DNA from: Humulus lupulus
Lineage: Eukaryota; Streptophyta; Magnoliopsida; Rosales; Cannabaceae
NCBI RefSeq assembly: GCF_963169125.1
Contig: NC_084800.1
Span: 146,068,397-146,132,396, forward strand
DNA: 64,000 nucleotides
Reading direction: 5' to 3'
Positions within the stretch are counted from its first letter, which is position 1; every line of letters starts with the position of its first letter. Below are positions 1-11,780 of this stretch, piece after piece. The notes under the pieces were generated by a model. It did no database searches. It saw only the letters and a program-made list of their open reading frames with translations, and was not told the DNA's origin. A program made the position numbers and the translations under genes.

Positions 1-1076
1 CTTTGATAATTCTAATTGATGATTAAATCAATTAATTGAAACTATCTAGATGATTTTATCCAAGGTACAATGGGGACCATGGGCCTATGAAATCAAGCTC
101 CAATAAGTTATCATAAATCTAACAAATAAATTTACTAACTTATTAATTCCTCGTGACTCCGCTATAGACTCGGAATTGCACTCTTGAATTCATAGAACGC
201 TCTATAACAAATATAGATACGCTATTAATTATCCATTGTTACAACCATAATTGTCACTCAATCCACTATAGACGGTCTACAATGAGATAGGACTAAAATA
301 CCATTTTACCCCTCATTGTATTTTATCCTTAAAACACTTAGTTCCTTGTAAATGATATTTCAGTAAACTAATTTAATTACTGAAATGAGATCTCTATCAT
401 TTAACACCTTGAACCAAACTAAAAGGAAACCATCATTTCACTTCTTCATCAGAAGCTATAGATGTCCATATCTATGATTAACACTCCCACTCAATTGTAC
501 TACCAAGTTCCCAAGATGTAAGTATGGGCTAGTTCGTAGGGTAAGCTGGTAACGAACAAGTCAAAGAACTCAAATAATACAATCAGTTAGAATACTAACC
601 ACTCAGAATTGGGATTGAATTGATCTATGGTCAACTATATGATATGACTAGAATAGATAATAACGGTATGTTTACTTATCTTATCAACTGTCAATATCGG
701 TCCTGTCCGATGTAACAAATACATCCGATCTTATCTACTTTGCTAATGTTCTGGAAAGAACATAACACTGTAATGTGTAAGTAGATCATATCATAGTTTG
801 GCAAGTCAGTGTAAATCCGGTGCACTGACTAATCTTAGGACTAACTTATTTTTGAACATATAATCATATTTATATTTCACTGTGATTACGTCACTATAAA
901 TAAGATTAGCTATATGCTCGGGATTTAATGGAAGTTTATATTAAACAAATAATCATGAAAATAAAACATGTGAGCAAAGTGATTGACCAAGTCAAAAAAT
1001 GATTTCTATTCTTTTATTGATAATAAAATGAGATGACAAAGAATTTGGGTTTTCATTAGGGCATAAAACCCCAACA
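1..1076 (-). repeat. Copia-A 3' LTR (partial)
   Basis: Matches 16475-17550 at equal length. The differences I found are all in the last ~110 bp (near 971, 1019, 1035 and 1054). It ends in CCAACA, the complement of the TGTTGG start expected of the LTR on the minus strand. About 782 bp, including the promoter part, are missing because the window starts inside the LTR. Confidence 0.93.
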
Positions 1077-1092
1077 AACTCCCACTTGCACT
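1077..1092 (-). other. Copia-A polypurine tract
   Basis: On the minus strand this reads GTGCAAGTGGGAGTT directly before the TGTTGGGG start of the 3' LTR. It is the expected purine-rich plus-strand primer, between the pol stop codon and the LTR. Confidence 0.75.
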
Positions 1093-1100
1093 AATTGAAA

Positions 1101-2569
1101 CTAATGCCTTAATTCTACTAATCCCATCTCCTTGATATGCTTATCAAATGTAGCTTCTGGTAGTGTCTTTGTAAATGGATCTGCAAGATTTTCTTCAGTT
1201 GCAATCTTCATAACCTTCACATCTCCCCTGGCCACATATTCTCGAATAATGTGATACTTCATTTCTATATGCTTACTCCTTTTGTGACTACGAGGTTCTT
1301 TCGAGTTGGCTATCGCTCCTGTATTGTCACAAAACAACACAAGCGGTTTATCTGTTTCTGGAATAACACCAAGATCCGAATAGAACTTCTTTAGCCAGAC
1401 TATTTCCTTAGCTGCTTCTGCCGCGGCTATGTACTCAGCCTCCATGGTGGAATCTGAGATTACAGACTGCTTTACGCTTCTCCAAATCACAGCTCCACCC
1501 CCAAGAGTAAAACCCATTCCAGAAGTAGACTTTCTGTCATCGACATCAGTCTGAAAATCTGAATCGGTGTAGCCTACAGGGTTCAGAACACCACCCTTGT
1601 AGACTAACATATAATCCCTAGTCCGTCTCAAATACTTCAGGATATGCTTAACTGTTATCCAATGTTCCGGTCCTGGGTTTGACTGATACTTGTTCACTAC
1701 TCCCACTGCATAGCAGATATCTGGTCTAGTACACAACATGGCATACATCAGACTTCCAACTACAGATGCGTAAGGAACTTTTCTCGTTGCATCTTCCTCT
1801 TCAAGAGTCTGGGGAGACTGCTTCTTTGAAAGATGAATTCCATGGCGGGACGGTAGACGCCCTTTCTTGGAATTTGTCATTGAGAAACGTTCAAGCACTT
1901 TATCAATGTAAGCTGCTTGAGATAGAGCTAAAAGTTTGTTCTTTCTATCCCTGATGATCTGGATACCTAGAACATAACTTGCTTCACCCAAATCCTTCAT
2001 CTGGAATTGAGTGCTCAGCCAATTCTTCACATCTGATAATTTCTTAACATTGTTTCCAATGAGTAAGATATCATCTACATAAAGAACCAGGAATACCACT
2101 ATTTGATTTGCCTTCAGTTGGTAAACACAGGGCTCATCAATATTTTGTTCAAAGCCATAGGTTTTGATTATTTCATCAAACCTAAGATTCCAGGAACGAG
2201 AAGCTTGCTTAAGTCCATAGATGGACCTATTTAACTTACAAACTTTTCCTTCTTGTCCAGATACTTTAAATCCTTCTGGCTGATCCATATAAATGACCTC
2301 GTCAAGCTTTCCATTAAGAAAAGCTGTCTTGACGTCCATTTGCCAAATCTCATAGTTGAGAGCGGCTGCTATGGATAGGAGGATGCGAATGGATTTAAGC
2401 ATGGCTACCAGACTAAAAGTTTCCTCATAGTCCACGCCTTCTCTTTGGGTATAACCCTTTGCCACTAATCGAGCTTTATAAGTCTCGATATTTCCATCAA
2501 CACCTCGTTTCTCTTGTAGATCCACTTGCACCCAATGGCCCTAAAGTCACTAGGTGCTTCCACAAGATT
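1101..2569 (-). pseudogene. Copia-A pol: reverse transcriptase and RNase H
   Basis: A 476-residue open frame (1101-2531) covers most of the Copia RT and all of RNase H. Visible are the IWQMDVKTAFLNG block, the catalytic YVDDILLIG (about residues 151-159), the CTRPDICYAVG block, the RNase H segment with STMEAEYIA and the terminal ENLADPFTK motif. Translation shows the RT normally begins further upstream: 2532-2569 still encodes the preceding WNLVEAP and CKW blocks, but one base is missing near 2505 and shifts the frame. Beyond 2569 the sequence changes abruptly to a foreign LTR, so the RT N-terminus and the IN-RT linker are lost. The 476-residue start is therefore an artefact. Catalytic residues are intact, so this is the best preserved part of Copia-A. 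Confidence 0.9.
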
Positions 2570-3623
2570 CCATAGCTGCCATACTTATTACACATATGGA
2601 GAAGAAAAACGGGAACCTGGCAAGCATGTCTGAATGGTCAACTCTGACCTAGCCCATACTAGTGGGCAGCCACTATTAGTCTTATAGACCTCCGTCTTCT
2701 TTGCTGAACTTACTTAATTGCTTCATCAAAACAGTGGCACCCTTTTTAAACATATTATTATCACTTTGCTTAAGTCTTGTGTCATTAAAATGTTAAATTT
2801 TACATAAGAATTTTCAAGGCATTTCATAACTTTTATCATATTCATATGCATGGTCTTATATCACATAATAATGTATCACATAACTGTACATACCATGCAT
2901 ACATGCTGATGCTGAAATGCCAATGTTCATGTTCATGATTCATGTTGATGGTATTCAATCAAGGCATTGTATCACATCTCATATAACTCAAAACATCTTT
3001 AGTCATAATACATGAAGCTTTGGGTTGGTGGCGTTGTTATACCTTAACGTAGAGCTATGGCTCAGGTCTAAGGTTTCCAGCCTAAAAACTTAAGCGCTTC
3101 ATATATCATAACATATAACAAATCATGAACATAAAGTAATCCACATATCCATCAACATAAGAACACATACTTGCACATAATTCATATCATTCTTAACCAA
3201 GTAAGACATCTTTCACATATCACGGAATTCATCAATTACATATCACACAACACCCTTATGGTGTTCATATAACCATTCTTCACATACTTATCATATGCAT
3301 CATCATCATACCATACTTAACTCATCAGATGTACACAATCAATGTAGTCATGCATCTTACACTTAAGCACAAAAGGTGAGATTTACTTACCTTAGGTCCT
3401 TAGCTTATTTTAAAATTGCTCAGCAATAGTCAATCAATCAAATCCATAAAAATCATATTCAAGGCACATCATTTATTAAATTCTATCAAAATCGTAAAGA
3501 TACACTATTGATAGTGTATATTAACAATACCAGAAACTATATAAATGATAATAATAATTATTATCAACGTAATGCAAATAACTCTTCATATAAAACATTG
3601 CTCATTTAATAATGTACTCTCAT

Positions 3624-3666
3624 GATAATAATAATAATAATAATAACAACAACAACAATAATAATT
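3624..3666. repeat. ATA/ACA trinucleotide microsatellite
   Basis: Continuous ATA units pass into ACA units and back to ATA; AT-rich context within the truncated LTR. Confidence 0.9.
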
Positions 3667-4025
3667 ATCATCTATAAATAAACTTATTTCAATAATAATA
3701 ACAAAATACCTCAATAACAATACTTATATGAATGTATATATATTCAAATAGTCATTTTATAAAAGAAATCATATTTTTAACATAAAATTGTAATAATCAA
3801 TATAATGATAATAATATAAATATAAATATTTATATTATTATTAATTAGTCATAATATCACTTCCAGTGATATAATAAATATACTTTCTCCAAAATTTACT
3901 GGTCTTACAAATATCAATAACTGTAAGAAACTAATACTGATATTATTTTGATATTCAAATATTAACAAAATATTAATATATAAGAATAATTGTTAAATAA
4001 TAGGTTTACTATAAATCACACTTTT

Positions 4026-4046
4026 CATATATATATATATATATAT
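4026..4046. repeat. (AT)n dinucleotide run
   Basis: About ten AT units in a row within the truncated LTR. Confidence 0.9.
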
Positions 4047-5156
4047 GAAACTATATTCTTGATTTACTTAACAAAATAATAACAATAATAATTAAAATTA
4101 CTTAATCATAAAAATTTCCATATTAATATAAAATCAATTAAATATGTATTTTTATACTTTATTTAATATCTAATATTTTTCTAGAAAATTCGACAGCACA
4201 ACGGCTATAAAGTGGACAATCTCAAGATCAAAACTTGTATAAAAAATACATATAATCCCAGACAGCCAGTAAATTACAGAAAATATTCCATATATCAATA
4301 ATATATAATTATATACTATAAATACACATAATAACAATTACTCTAATCAATCACAATTAAATCACAATATAGGTCAAAGAAATTATACCACAATGATCGG
4401 GTTCCACAACAAGTCAAACAGTGATTTTCTGAAACTCAAAATGTACTTCGGAACCTTGAACACTAAGTTTCGACCGTCGGTCTACGGTGGATCGCGGTGG
4501 CTCGTGGTGGGCCCACCACCCAACTATGGTAGATGTAGGAACAAGTTATTGGGTTTTGAAGCCCACAACACGAGGAGCACGATGGTGGTGACAGATCGGC
4601 AAACGGGTGCCCGAGGTGGCCGAATCGCAACTTTGAAGTTGCGGGGTGGCCGAACTTAAATCGAGTGGTTGAGGCATTTAATCGGCGAGTGAGCTCTAGA
4701 TTCCCGCGTAGGACGATAGTTCGGAGGCCTCTGAATCCAACGGTCCAGCGCGTGGCCAAAAGTGGTGGCCGGAAAGTACTCCTGCGTTGTCGGCAACAGT
4801 AGCACTCAGAGAGAGAGAGAGGGGCTCGGGTAAAAAGAAAGGCTGAAGCCTTTTTTTTTTTTTTTTAATTTTTTTAAAATTAGACTTGGACCCAAAATAC
4901 TAAAATTCTTTTCAAATAAGCCCTTTAGCAAAACTTTCTTAATTTTATAAAAATCCCCAATTAAAATTATATGACATTTGGGTCCAATACTTGACTACTC
5001 AAGTTTCTCTCTCTTTAATCTCATTAAAAACATAAAATGATATTTTAAACACTATTTTTCAATTACTATTTCTTAAATTTGTAAACTTGTACATTTTATG
5101 TATTAAAACTCTGATTTATAATAAAAAAATGTATAATGAAAATGTTGGATATTACA

Positions 5157-6621
5157 GTTTCACCATCCAAACCATAGCGAATTGGGTTTCTAGAAACCCT
5201 CCCACTAGGACGAGGCTTCGTGACTGTTTGCTCAGGAACAGTGGTACTTTCTTCATTTAAATCGACTTGCGTCGGTTGTACATGAAGAGTGGGAATTTCA
5301 TCATCAACTCGCGTTGATGACGATGGAACATTGGTTGGAGTCAATTCTTTAACCATCTCCTCTAAAACTACTTTGCTGCGAGGTTTAAAGTTCTGGACAT
5401 AGTCATTTTCCAACAAAGTAGCATTTGTAGAAGTAAACACTTTCTTTTCTGAATGACTGTAGAAAATTCCACCCCGAGTACCTTTAGGATAGCCAACAAA
5501 CATGCAAACTTCAGTTCGCGGTTCTAACTTTCCCTCCTTTTTTCTCAGGACATGAGCGGGACACCCCCAGATTCTATAATGGCGTAAACTAGGTTCACTA
5601 CCATTCCAGTGTTCTAAAGGTGTTTTGGGGATTGACTTTGACGGCACGACATTGAGAATGTCATTGCGGTTTCAATTGCATGTCCACAGAACGAAGTAGG
5701 TAGAGTTGAGTAACTAAGCATGCATCTAACCATTTCCAATAAAGTTCTGTTTCGGCGTTCCGCTACACCATTTTGTTGCGGAGTACCTGGGGCTGTAAGT
5801 TGTGATAAAATCCCAAGTTCAGTTAAATGATCTTGGAACTGCATATCCAAATATTCTCCACCCCTATCAGATCGCAAGATCTTTAACCTTTTACCTAATT
5901 GGTTCTGAGCCATTGCTAGAAATTCCTGAAACTTTGAAAATGTTTCTGATTTCCTATGCATTAGGTAAAGACATGAGTATCTAGAGTAATCGTCAATGAA
6001 AATGATGAAATACTCAAAACCACCCCTGGCTTATACATTCAAAGGTCCACAATCATCTGAATGCACAAGACCAAGTGGTTCTTTGGCCCTATCACCCTTT
6101 GCAGAGAATGGACGCTTGGTCAGTTTGCCTTCTAGACAAGATTCACAGACAGGTAATTCACCTAAGGTGAGTTCCCTCAAAGGTCCATCTTTTGTAAGTC
6201 TTTGAATCCTATCATAGCCAATGTGACCTAGTCTCAAGTGCCATAAATACGTCATATTATTGTTATCGGTCTTTTGACGTTTATTGGTCCTAGGTTTAGC
6301 TACTTTGAATAAATCATTATTAAGAGCGAGGGGTTCGTTAGGTCGCAAAATATAAAGCCCATTTTCCAAACATGCAATACACAATTGTGATCCATTGAAA
6401 GAAATAAATATATTAAAACTTGTGAAAGTCATAACAAATCGTTCTAATTGCAACATGGAAACTGAAATTAAATTTCTACTAAAATCCGGTATAAAAAATA
6501 CATCTTTTAAAATTAAGTAATTATTTCCGAACTTCAGACGAGTTATTCCTCTAGCTTGGACCTCAACGAACGCTCCGTTCCCAACTCTAAGCTTTAATCC
6601 CCCTTCGTTCACTTCCTCCAA
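5157..6621 (-). pseudogene. Copia-A pol: protease C-end and integrase
   Basis: In minus-strand order: protease tail (6621 down), GAG-pre-integrase zinc site with HLRLGHIGY (H-x3-H) and CESC (C-x2-C), and the integrase core with HSD, then RSDRGGEY, then QQNGVAERRNRTLLE. These supply the D, D and E of the DDE triad. The block ends with the C-terminal region up to RYGLDGE at about 5160. Damage: TAG at 6622-6624 separates it from gag/protease, TAA at 6031-6033 interrupts the core (Copia-B has a Gln codon there), and a one-base loss near 5650 shifts the frame. Past 5157 the foreign LTR begins and roughly 40-60 residues of linker before RT are gone. Expected role: inserts cDNA into the genome. Not functional as it stands. 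Confidence 0.88.
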
Positions 6622-7368
6622 CTATTCAAGAAGCTGTAAAGAGTTACAAACATGGTTAGTAGTTCCAAAATCAATAATCCAAACGGAGTTATCATTCTCT
6701 AAAACACATGTTTCTAAGATAAATGAACTATAATCATTACCTTTGTTTTTATCTGCTAGAAACTTGGGGCAATCTTGTTTCCAATGCCCCTTTTCTTTGC
6801 AGTGAAAACATTTATCTTTACCATTCTTATTTTTCTTGTTCTTCTGCTTAGGCGTCTGTGCACTTGGTTGTGCACTCGTCTTTGCAGCCTTTGCAGGCTT
6901 GGGGTTGTTTATTTGTCTACATTTCCTCTTGTTTCTAGCTTTCGAAGACGAAGCTTGATTAGCTTCAGCCTTAGCTAGACGAGTAGCAACATCAGTAGTC
7001 TTATTTTCACCTCCTTTACTAGGTCCATCCATGACAGGTTCAATGATCTGAAGCTCGTTCATGAGTTGCGTCAAACCATAGTTGAGTTGAGCACGAACGT
7101 GCAGACACGGTGCCATCCGAGAATTTACAGTGCCATCACGAACGTGCAGAGACAGTGATATCCAAGCATTTATGGTACCATCACGAGCATTGACGGTGCC
7201 ATTACTAAGGTGCGGACACGATGCTCGTTCTGGGGATTCCTCAATTATGACGAATTCAGAGTTGTCACCAATCAACTCTACGTTGATGTTCTTCTTCCAA
7301 TTAAGGAAGGTTTCTCTAGTGAGTTTCTCCATCAAAAGTTGAGAAAGGATGGGAGTAGACACATACAC
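6622..7368 (-). pseudogene. Copia-A gag (core-deleted), zinc knuckle and protease start
   Basis: Open frame of 248 codons. Residues ~10-50 resemble the start of a Copia gag (LNWKKNINVEL, EFVIIEE). The large middle domain of the family (UBN2/gag-polypeptide type, about 150 residues) is absent, and an in-frame 15-residue repeat stands in its place (7093-7200). Then come a Lys-rich stretch, a CCHC knuckle CFHCKEKGHWKQDC (about 188-201) and the protease motif with D-F-G instead of the usual D-S/T-G. A TAG at 6622-6624 ends the frame inside the protease. Copia-B (48080 on) still shows the middle domain, which supports its loss here. A non-autonomous or dead gag is likely. Confidence 0.8.
7093..7200. 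repeat. 45-bp in-frame tandem repeat inside Copia-A gag
   Basis: Units start ACGAACGTGCAGA at 7093 and 7138, with a partial unit ACGAGCATTG at 7183; spacing is 45 bp each time. Because 45 is a multiple of three, the gag frame stays open and gives a repeated 15-residue unit (RDGTINAW... then RDGTVNSR...). The repeat is GC-richer than its surroundings. Confidence 0.8.
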
Positions 7369-9428
7369 TACTTAGCTTAAAACTACAAATTATCAATAAA
7401 ATAGAAATCAATCACATTTTCTCAATAAAACTTCTATTCACACAAATTTCAAGAAATAGCACAACATATACCAAAAATATGTAAGATATGATAAAAAATA
7501 CCAAAAACAATCATATATCTATTTCTTTAGGTTTTTAACTAATCTATGATATCCTTGTCCCGGTTGGCGAGAGTAAAAAATACCACTAGTTAAATAGAGT
7601 TGTAAACTCATTTAATAATGGACACCATTATTAACAACCTACCATTCGATCAAAATAAGAAAACAAAATCTCTTATTTTATGAGCTAGACCCACGGTTTC
7701 AATAATCATAGATTTAGTCCTAGTAGTCACCGTAGGGGTGAGTCTAGTAGAATTTGACCTATAATGATCTATCTTTCGAAATCTAACCTTGTCAAAATAA
7801 CTAATGAACACCTTCCGTAGGGGGACGAATCAAAGCGCCTCGAGGCCCCATTAAGCTATTGACTAAGTTAAACCAACGGTGGAGATCGAATACAATTCTT
7901 AAAATAAGCTCATTATAAAATTAAAATTAGTATTTTTATTATTTATTTTTAGAAAATTAATGACTATGGTTGTAAAAAAAAAAGATTAAACAGATTAAAT
8001 TTTTTAAAACCAAAGTCTTATAATTTCTTATTAATTCTAAAGTGTCACATTGAAACAAATTCAATTAATTTAGAATTAATTTGTTGCTAATCAATATTTA
8101 GGTTTAACTAATATAATGAACCTATACAATTAAGTTCAACTCAGGTAAATGGGCCTTAACAATTGGGCTTGTATGGAGGAGGGTTGGGTCCAGTATGTCG
8201 TTCCCACTACAAAGGCCCCCTATCTTCCATACAAGGTCCAAAAGACACGAATTTAAACATTTGTTTTATTAATTGTTATTAATTTATTAGGCCCATTATA
8301 GTCATGCAAAGCAAATGGGCCTTCACAAGAGGAATCACCCACAAGAGAGGAATTTAAACTTTGCATTTTCTAATGGGCCCAAATAAAACCTATCATTTTA
8401 TGAATATTTTATTTGGCAAAATACCATATATCTAACAAACATATGAGCCACTATATGCATCTAATTCCAATTGCAAAAATACCACATATAGTGCAAACAT
8501 ATATGTTATAATTGGATGGGCCTAATCATGTTACTATATGAGCAATTCTATGAATTTATGCAAAAATACCACAATTTATTTCATTTGCAAAAATACCACA
8601 ATTAATTATCTAGAATTTATCAAAAAAAATTCAAATTAATTAAATTTTTACAAAAAATAAGTCAATTTAAATGAAATTTATCAACAATTAGCAATAGTTA
8701 ACTTAAATTTCATTTATCAACAATCAACTTGGTTTTAGGTTAATTTGAAAAAAAAAATATTAATTTAATTTAAATAGGATTTATCAACAATTAACCAAAG
8801 TTAATTTAAATCCCATTTATTAAAAAAAATATATTTTATTAATTGGCTGAAAAAAATGATATTTTTCAAATTTTAACCAATTTTAAATTTTAAAATCAAT
8901 ATCTAAACTATTTTCAAAAAATATCTTGTGTTGTTACAACTATTATCTAATATTTTAACATTTAAAAATAATAAAATACAAATAGTTATAACAACCCTAA
9001 AATATTTTAAATAGTTAAACAAATTCAAATATCCATAAAAATATCTAACTAACAATATTCAAATTTCAAATAATTTAAATATTAAAAACTATAGAATAAA
9101 AAGATATTTATATTTTCAAATAAAGATTCAATTAGAATATGAAGAATTTAAATGAAAATATCTTAAATATCTGATATCATAATTCTAATATTTTAATATA
9201 TTAAAATATTTAAAATTAAGTTGTTAGTTTATTTTTAAATTTGAATTTGAATCTTTGTAGAAAATATCTAATTATTTAAATCTCAACTAACAAAAATATA
9301 TATTTTTTTTTAAAAAAAGAAACAATTTTAAATGATAAAACAAAAAAAAGATATTTTTAGTTTTGATAATAAATAATGTATTTCCACAATTTTTAATTTA
9401 AAAAAAAAAAAAATTTAAAAATTCTGGA

Positions 9429-9456
9429 TGAACAGTACTCGTAGCGGGTACTGTTC
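9429..9456. other. Inverted repeat (hairpin) in Copia-A leader
   Basis: Arms GAACAGTAC and GTACTGTTC are perfect 9-bp complements around a loop of about 9 bases. It sits where the leader changes from AT-rich to GC-rich. Confidence 0.7.
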
Positions 9457-9567
9457 ACCGTGGTGTGCACTGGCTGCTGGTGGCGCGCGCGCGGGGCTGG
9501 GTGGTGGCGCACTGGGCGGGCGCGCGGAGAGGCGCTGGGCTCGCTATGCTTGCGCGTGCGTGCGCTG

Positions 9568-9572
9568 CTGCG
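9568..9572. other. Gypsy-A target-site duplication, left
   Basis: CTGCG directly before the TGTCAC start of the LTR; the same CTGCG follows the other LTR at 15386-15390. Confidence 0.93.
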
Positions 9573-10173
9573 TGTCACGGGCCGTCTATTTGGGTACTCC
9601 AACTAGACAGAACGTGCGGCACTTGCAGACTCTTCAAGCTAGCAAGTCAGCCTACAACACACACCTACAGGCAAACAAACTCAGCGGTTAGCCACATACA
9701 TATCTCGGACATGCAACGGGCGAATAACGAAGTATGAGCAAGCACAAAGCAAGTCATTCCTAGGAACGTCCACACAACAAGGCAAGTGGCACACAATGGC
9801 CCAACGAAGGTAACAAACAAGTAACACATAAGCAACAAGGAAGCACACATGGGCAAGTATGGATAAATGTTATTTCATTAATATATAGCCTTGATAGGGA
9901 AAGGGAGTACACAGCTTTGGCCCCTATCTGCTGATGGCCATGGTGCTTCCCTAAGTCACCAGGTCACCTCCCCCTAAGGAGCCTTCTAGGGAAATAAAGT
10001 CTTCCCAGGAACATATATGATTTTTGTTTGGGAGACATATGCAATATTACAAAACTGCCACTACCCTATCCCATGAGGTTGCTTGGTGCAAGACTTGACT
10101 AATGATCAAGCACCAAGGCATGCTCATTACAAAATGGCCCCATGTGGGTGTGCCAAAGGGGCAGCACGCCACA
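9573..10173 (-). repeat. Gypsy-A 3' LTR
   Basis: TGTCAC...GCCACA, 601 bp. Against the other LTR I count roughly eleven substitutions plus several small indels, mostly in the first 230 bp. Confidence 0.95.
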
Positions 10174-10186
10174 CTCTCCCCCACTT
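10174..10186 (-). other. Gypsy-A polypurine tract
   Basis: Minus strand reads AAGTGGGGGAGAG immediately before the 3' LTR, and overlaps the pol stop codon (TAA, 10185-10187). Confidence 0.9.
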
Positions 10187-11780
10187 AATCTTTCGGCGCC
10201 CTCGACGAAGTAGCTTGTAGATCTTCAATCTTCTGCGTGAGCTTCTTCAAGTCTTCCGCCCTTTCCCAGCTGATTTCGTCATCAGCGAGCCCCTTCCATT
10301 TTACCAGATATTCTTTATACTTTTTACGGTCAGTGGTGACCGTTCTTTCCGCCAGGATTTCTTCAGGTTGATGCTTGCTCCTTGGCTGAACACTGACTCC
10401 TCCTCTGGTTGACTGGTTGCACTCTGGATTGGCTGGATCTTCATGATACGGCTTCAAGTTGCTGACGTGAAGGACCGGGTGTATCTTCATCCAAGCGGGT
10501 AGGTCGACTTTATATGAAGTTAGGCCAACTTTTGAGATGACTGAGACCGGACCCTCGTACTTGCAAACGAGTCTGATGTCTTTGTCCCCTCGGAATCTCA
10601 ACTGTTCGGGCCTCAGCTTGATTAACACTAAGTCACCTGCTTTGAACTCCAGTGGTCTGCGCTTCTAGTCTGCCCACTTCTTCATTCTTCTTGAGGCTTT
10701 TTCTAGATAAGCTTGGGCAATCTCTGTTGTTTTCTTCCAGTCTTTTGTGAAGTGAAAGGCTCGCAGGTTCCGACCACGATATTCGTCCACTGTGTGGGGT
10801 AATAGTGGTTGCTGTCCATTAACAACTTTAAAAGGGCTCTTATTCGACGAAGAACTCTTTTGAGAGTTGAAACAAAATTGAGCTACATCGAGTAGTTGCG
10901 GCCAATTCTTCTGATTGGCATTCACAAAGTGGCGCAAGTACTCCTCCAACATCCCGCTGAATCTTTCTATCTGCCCATTTGTCTGCGGATGGTAGCTCAA
11001 GGAAATATTCAGTTGTGACCCCAAGAGATTGAATAATTCAAACCAAAACGTCCCCGTGAATCTTCCATCTCGGTCACTGACGATGTTCTGGGGCACTCCC
11101 CAATATTTGGCAATATGTTTGAAAAATTGCCTGGCTGTCTCTTCTGCCGAACAGTACTTCGACACGGGGATGAATGTTGCATACTTCGAGAATCTATCCA
11201 CGATCACCAAGATCGCACTTAAATCTCCTGTCTTCGGAAGACTAGTGATAAAGTCAAGCGACATGCTCTCCCACGGTCGGCTTGGGACTCGCAAGGGCTC
11301 CAACAACCCAGGTGTCTTGTTCTTATCGACCTTGTCTTGCTGGCAGACCAGACAGGTTTTGGTGTACTCCACTACATCGTCCCGCATTTGTGGCCAGTAG
11401 TATCCCTGCTTCAAGAGGGCATGGGTTCTCTGCCACCCTGGATGACCTGCCCACAGAGTGTCATGACACTCGCTTAGTAATGTCCTTCGCAAATCTCCAG
11501 CTTTTGGAACATACAAGCGCCCCCCTTTAGCCCACAGAAGATCATCCTCCACCCAGAACTGGCGAGTCTTGCCTTCTTTTACGAGCTTCAGGATGGTCCT
11601 GACAACTGGGTCTTTCTCCAGGTTTTCTTTAATGCGTTCCTTGAGTGGAGTGTTCACCACGCTAGTCGACAAGCTAGCCATGATCTTTAGAGTCGCCAAC
11701 TCCGCTTTGCGACTCAAGGCGTCAGCTGCCATGTTTAAGCGTCCTGCCCTGTGCTCGAAACGGAAGTCAAATTCTGCCAC
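10185..11780 (-). pseudogene. Gypsy-A pol: RNase H end, integrase and chromodomain
   Basis: Begins with the RNase H tail (FEHRAGRLNMAADALSRK), then the integrase zinc site (H near CHDTLWAGHPGW, C-x2-C in CLVCQQ) and the DDE core: SLDFITSL, VSDRDGRFTG and GQIERFSG carry D, D and E. The GPY-like region follows, and the C-terminus has a chromodomain (EYLVKWKGLADDEISWE, about 45 residues from the end). Chromodomains steer chromovirus integration towards marked chromatin. One TAG at 10665-10667 splits the frame before the C-terminal 147 residues, where a CAG codon would fit. The frame differs by one from the RT part upstream. Otherwise well preserved. Confidence 0.92.

Larger units (their letters stand above)
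2570..5156 (-). repeat. Truncated LTR inserted in Copia-A pol
   Basis: AT-rich noncoding block separating Copia-A integrase from RT. Its part from about 2590 to 3380 aligns in the same orientation with 50590-51000 inside the solo LTR at 49930-52551: shared blocks include GGGCAGCCACTAT, AAAACAGTGGCAC and ATGCATGGTCTTATATCA. It ends at GGATATTACA (5156), like an LTR end. The other end is missing about 650 bp compared with the 49930 copy, and no 5-bp target duplication is found (right flank GTTTC). A deletion has probably removed the LTR start together with adjacent Copia pol. The block holds an ATA/ACA microsatellite, an (AT)n run, a (GA)n run near 4809 and a poly-T near 4850. Short frames at 4393-4759 look spurious. 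Confidence 0.75.
7369..9572 (-). other. Copia-A untranslated leader (inner part)
   Basis: About 2.2 kb, mostly very AT-rich, between the gag start and the Gypsy-A insertion. No coding frame of note. Positions 7785-7836 (reverse complement) match 27204-27260, which identifies that sliver as the leader of a second Copia element. From about 9425 the composition switches abruptly to GC-rich up to the insertion point; this continues on the other side of Gypsy-A (15386-15410). Confidence 0.7.

Noticed and set aside
4393..4759. Overlapping frames of 88 and 98 codons on both strands
   Set aside because: GC-rich part of an LTR remnant; no motif, no support from the related LTR at 49930.
9393..9737. 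Several 69-90 codon frames, rich in Ala/Arg/Gly
   Set aside because: They arise from the GC-rich Copia leader island and the Gypsy-A LTR edge; only the LTR start codon itself is noteworthy.
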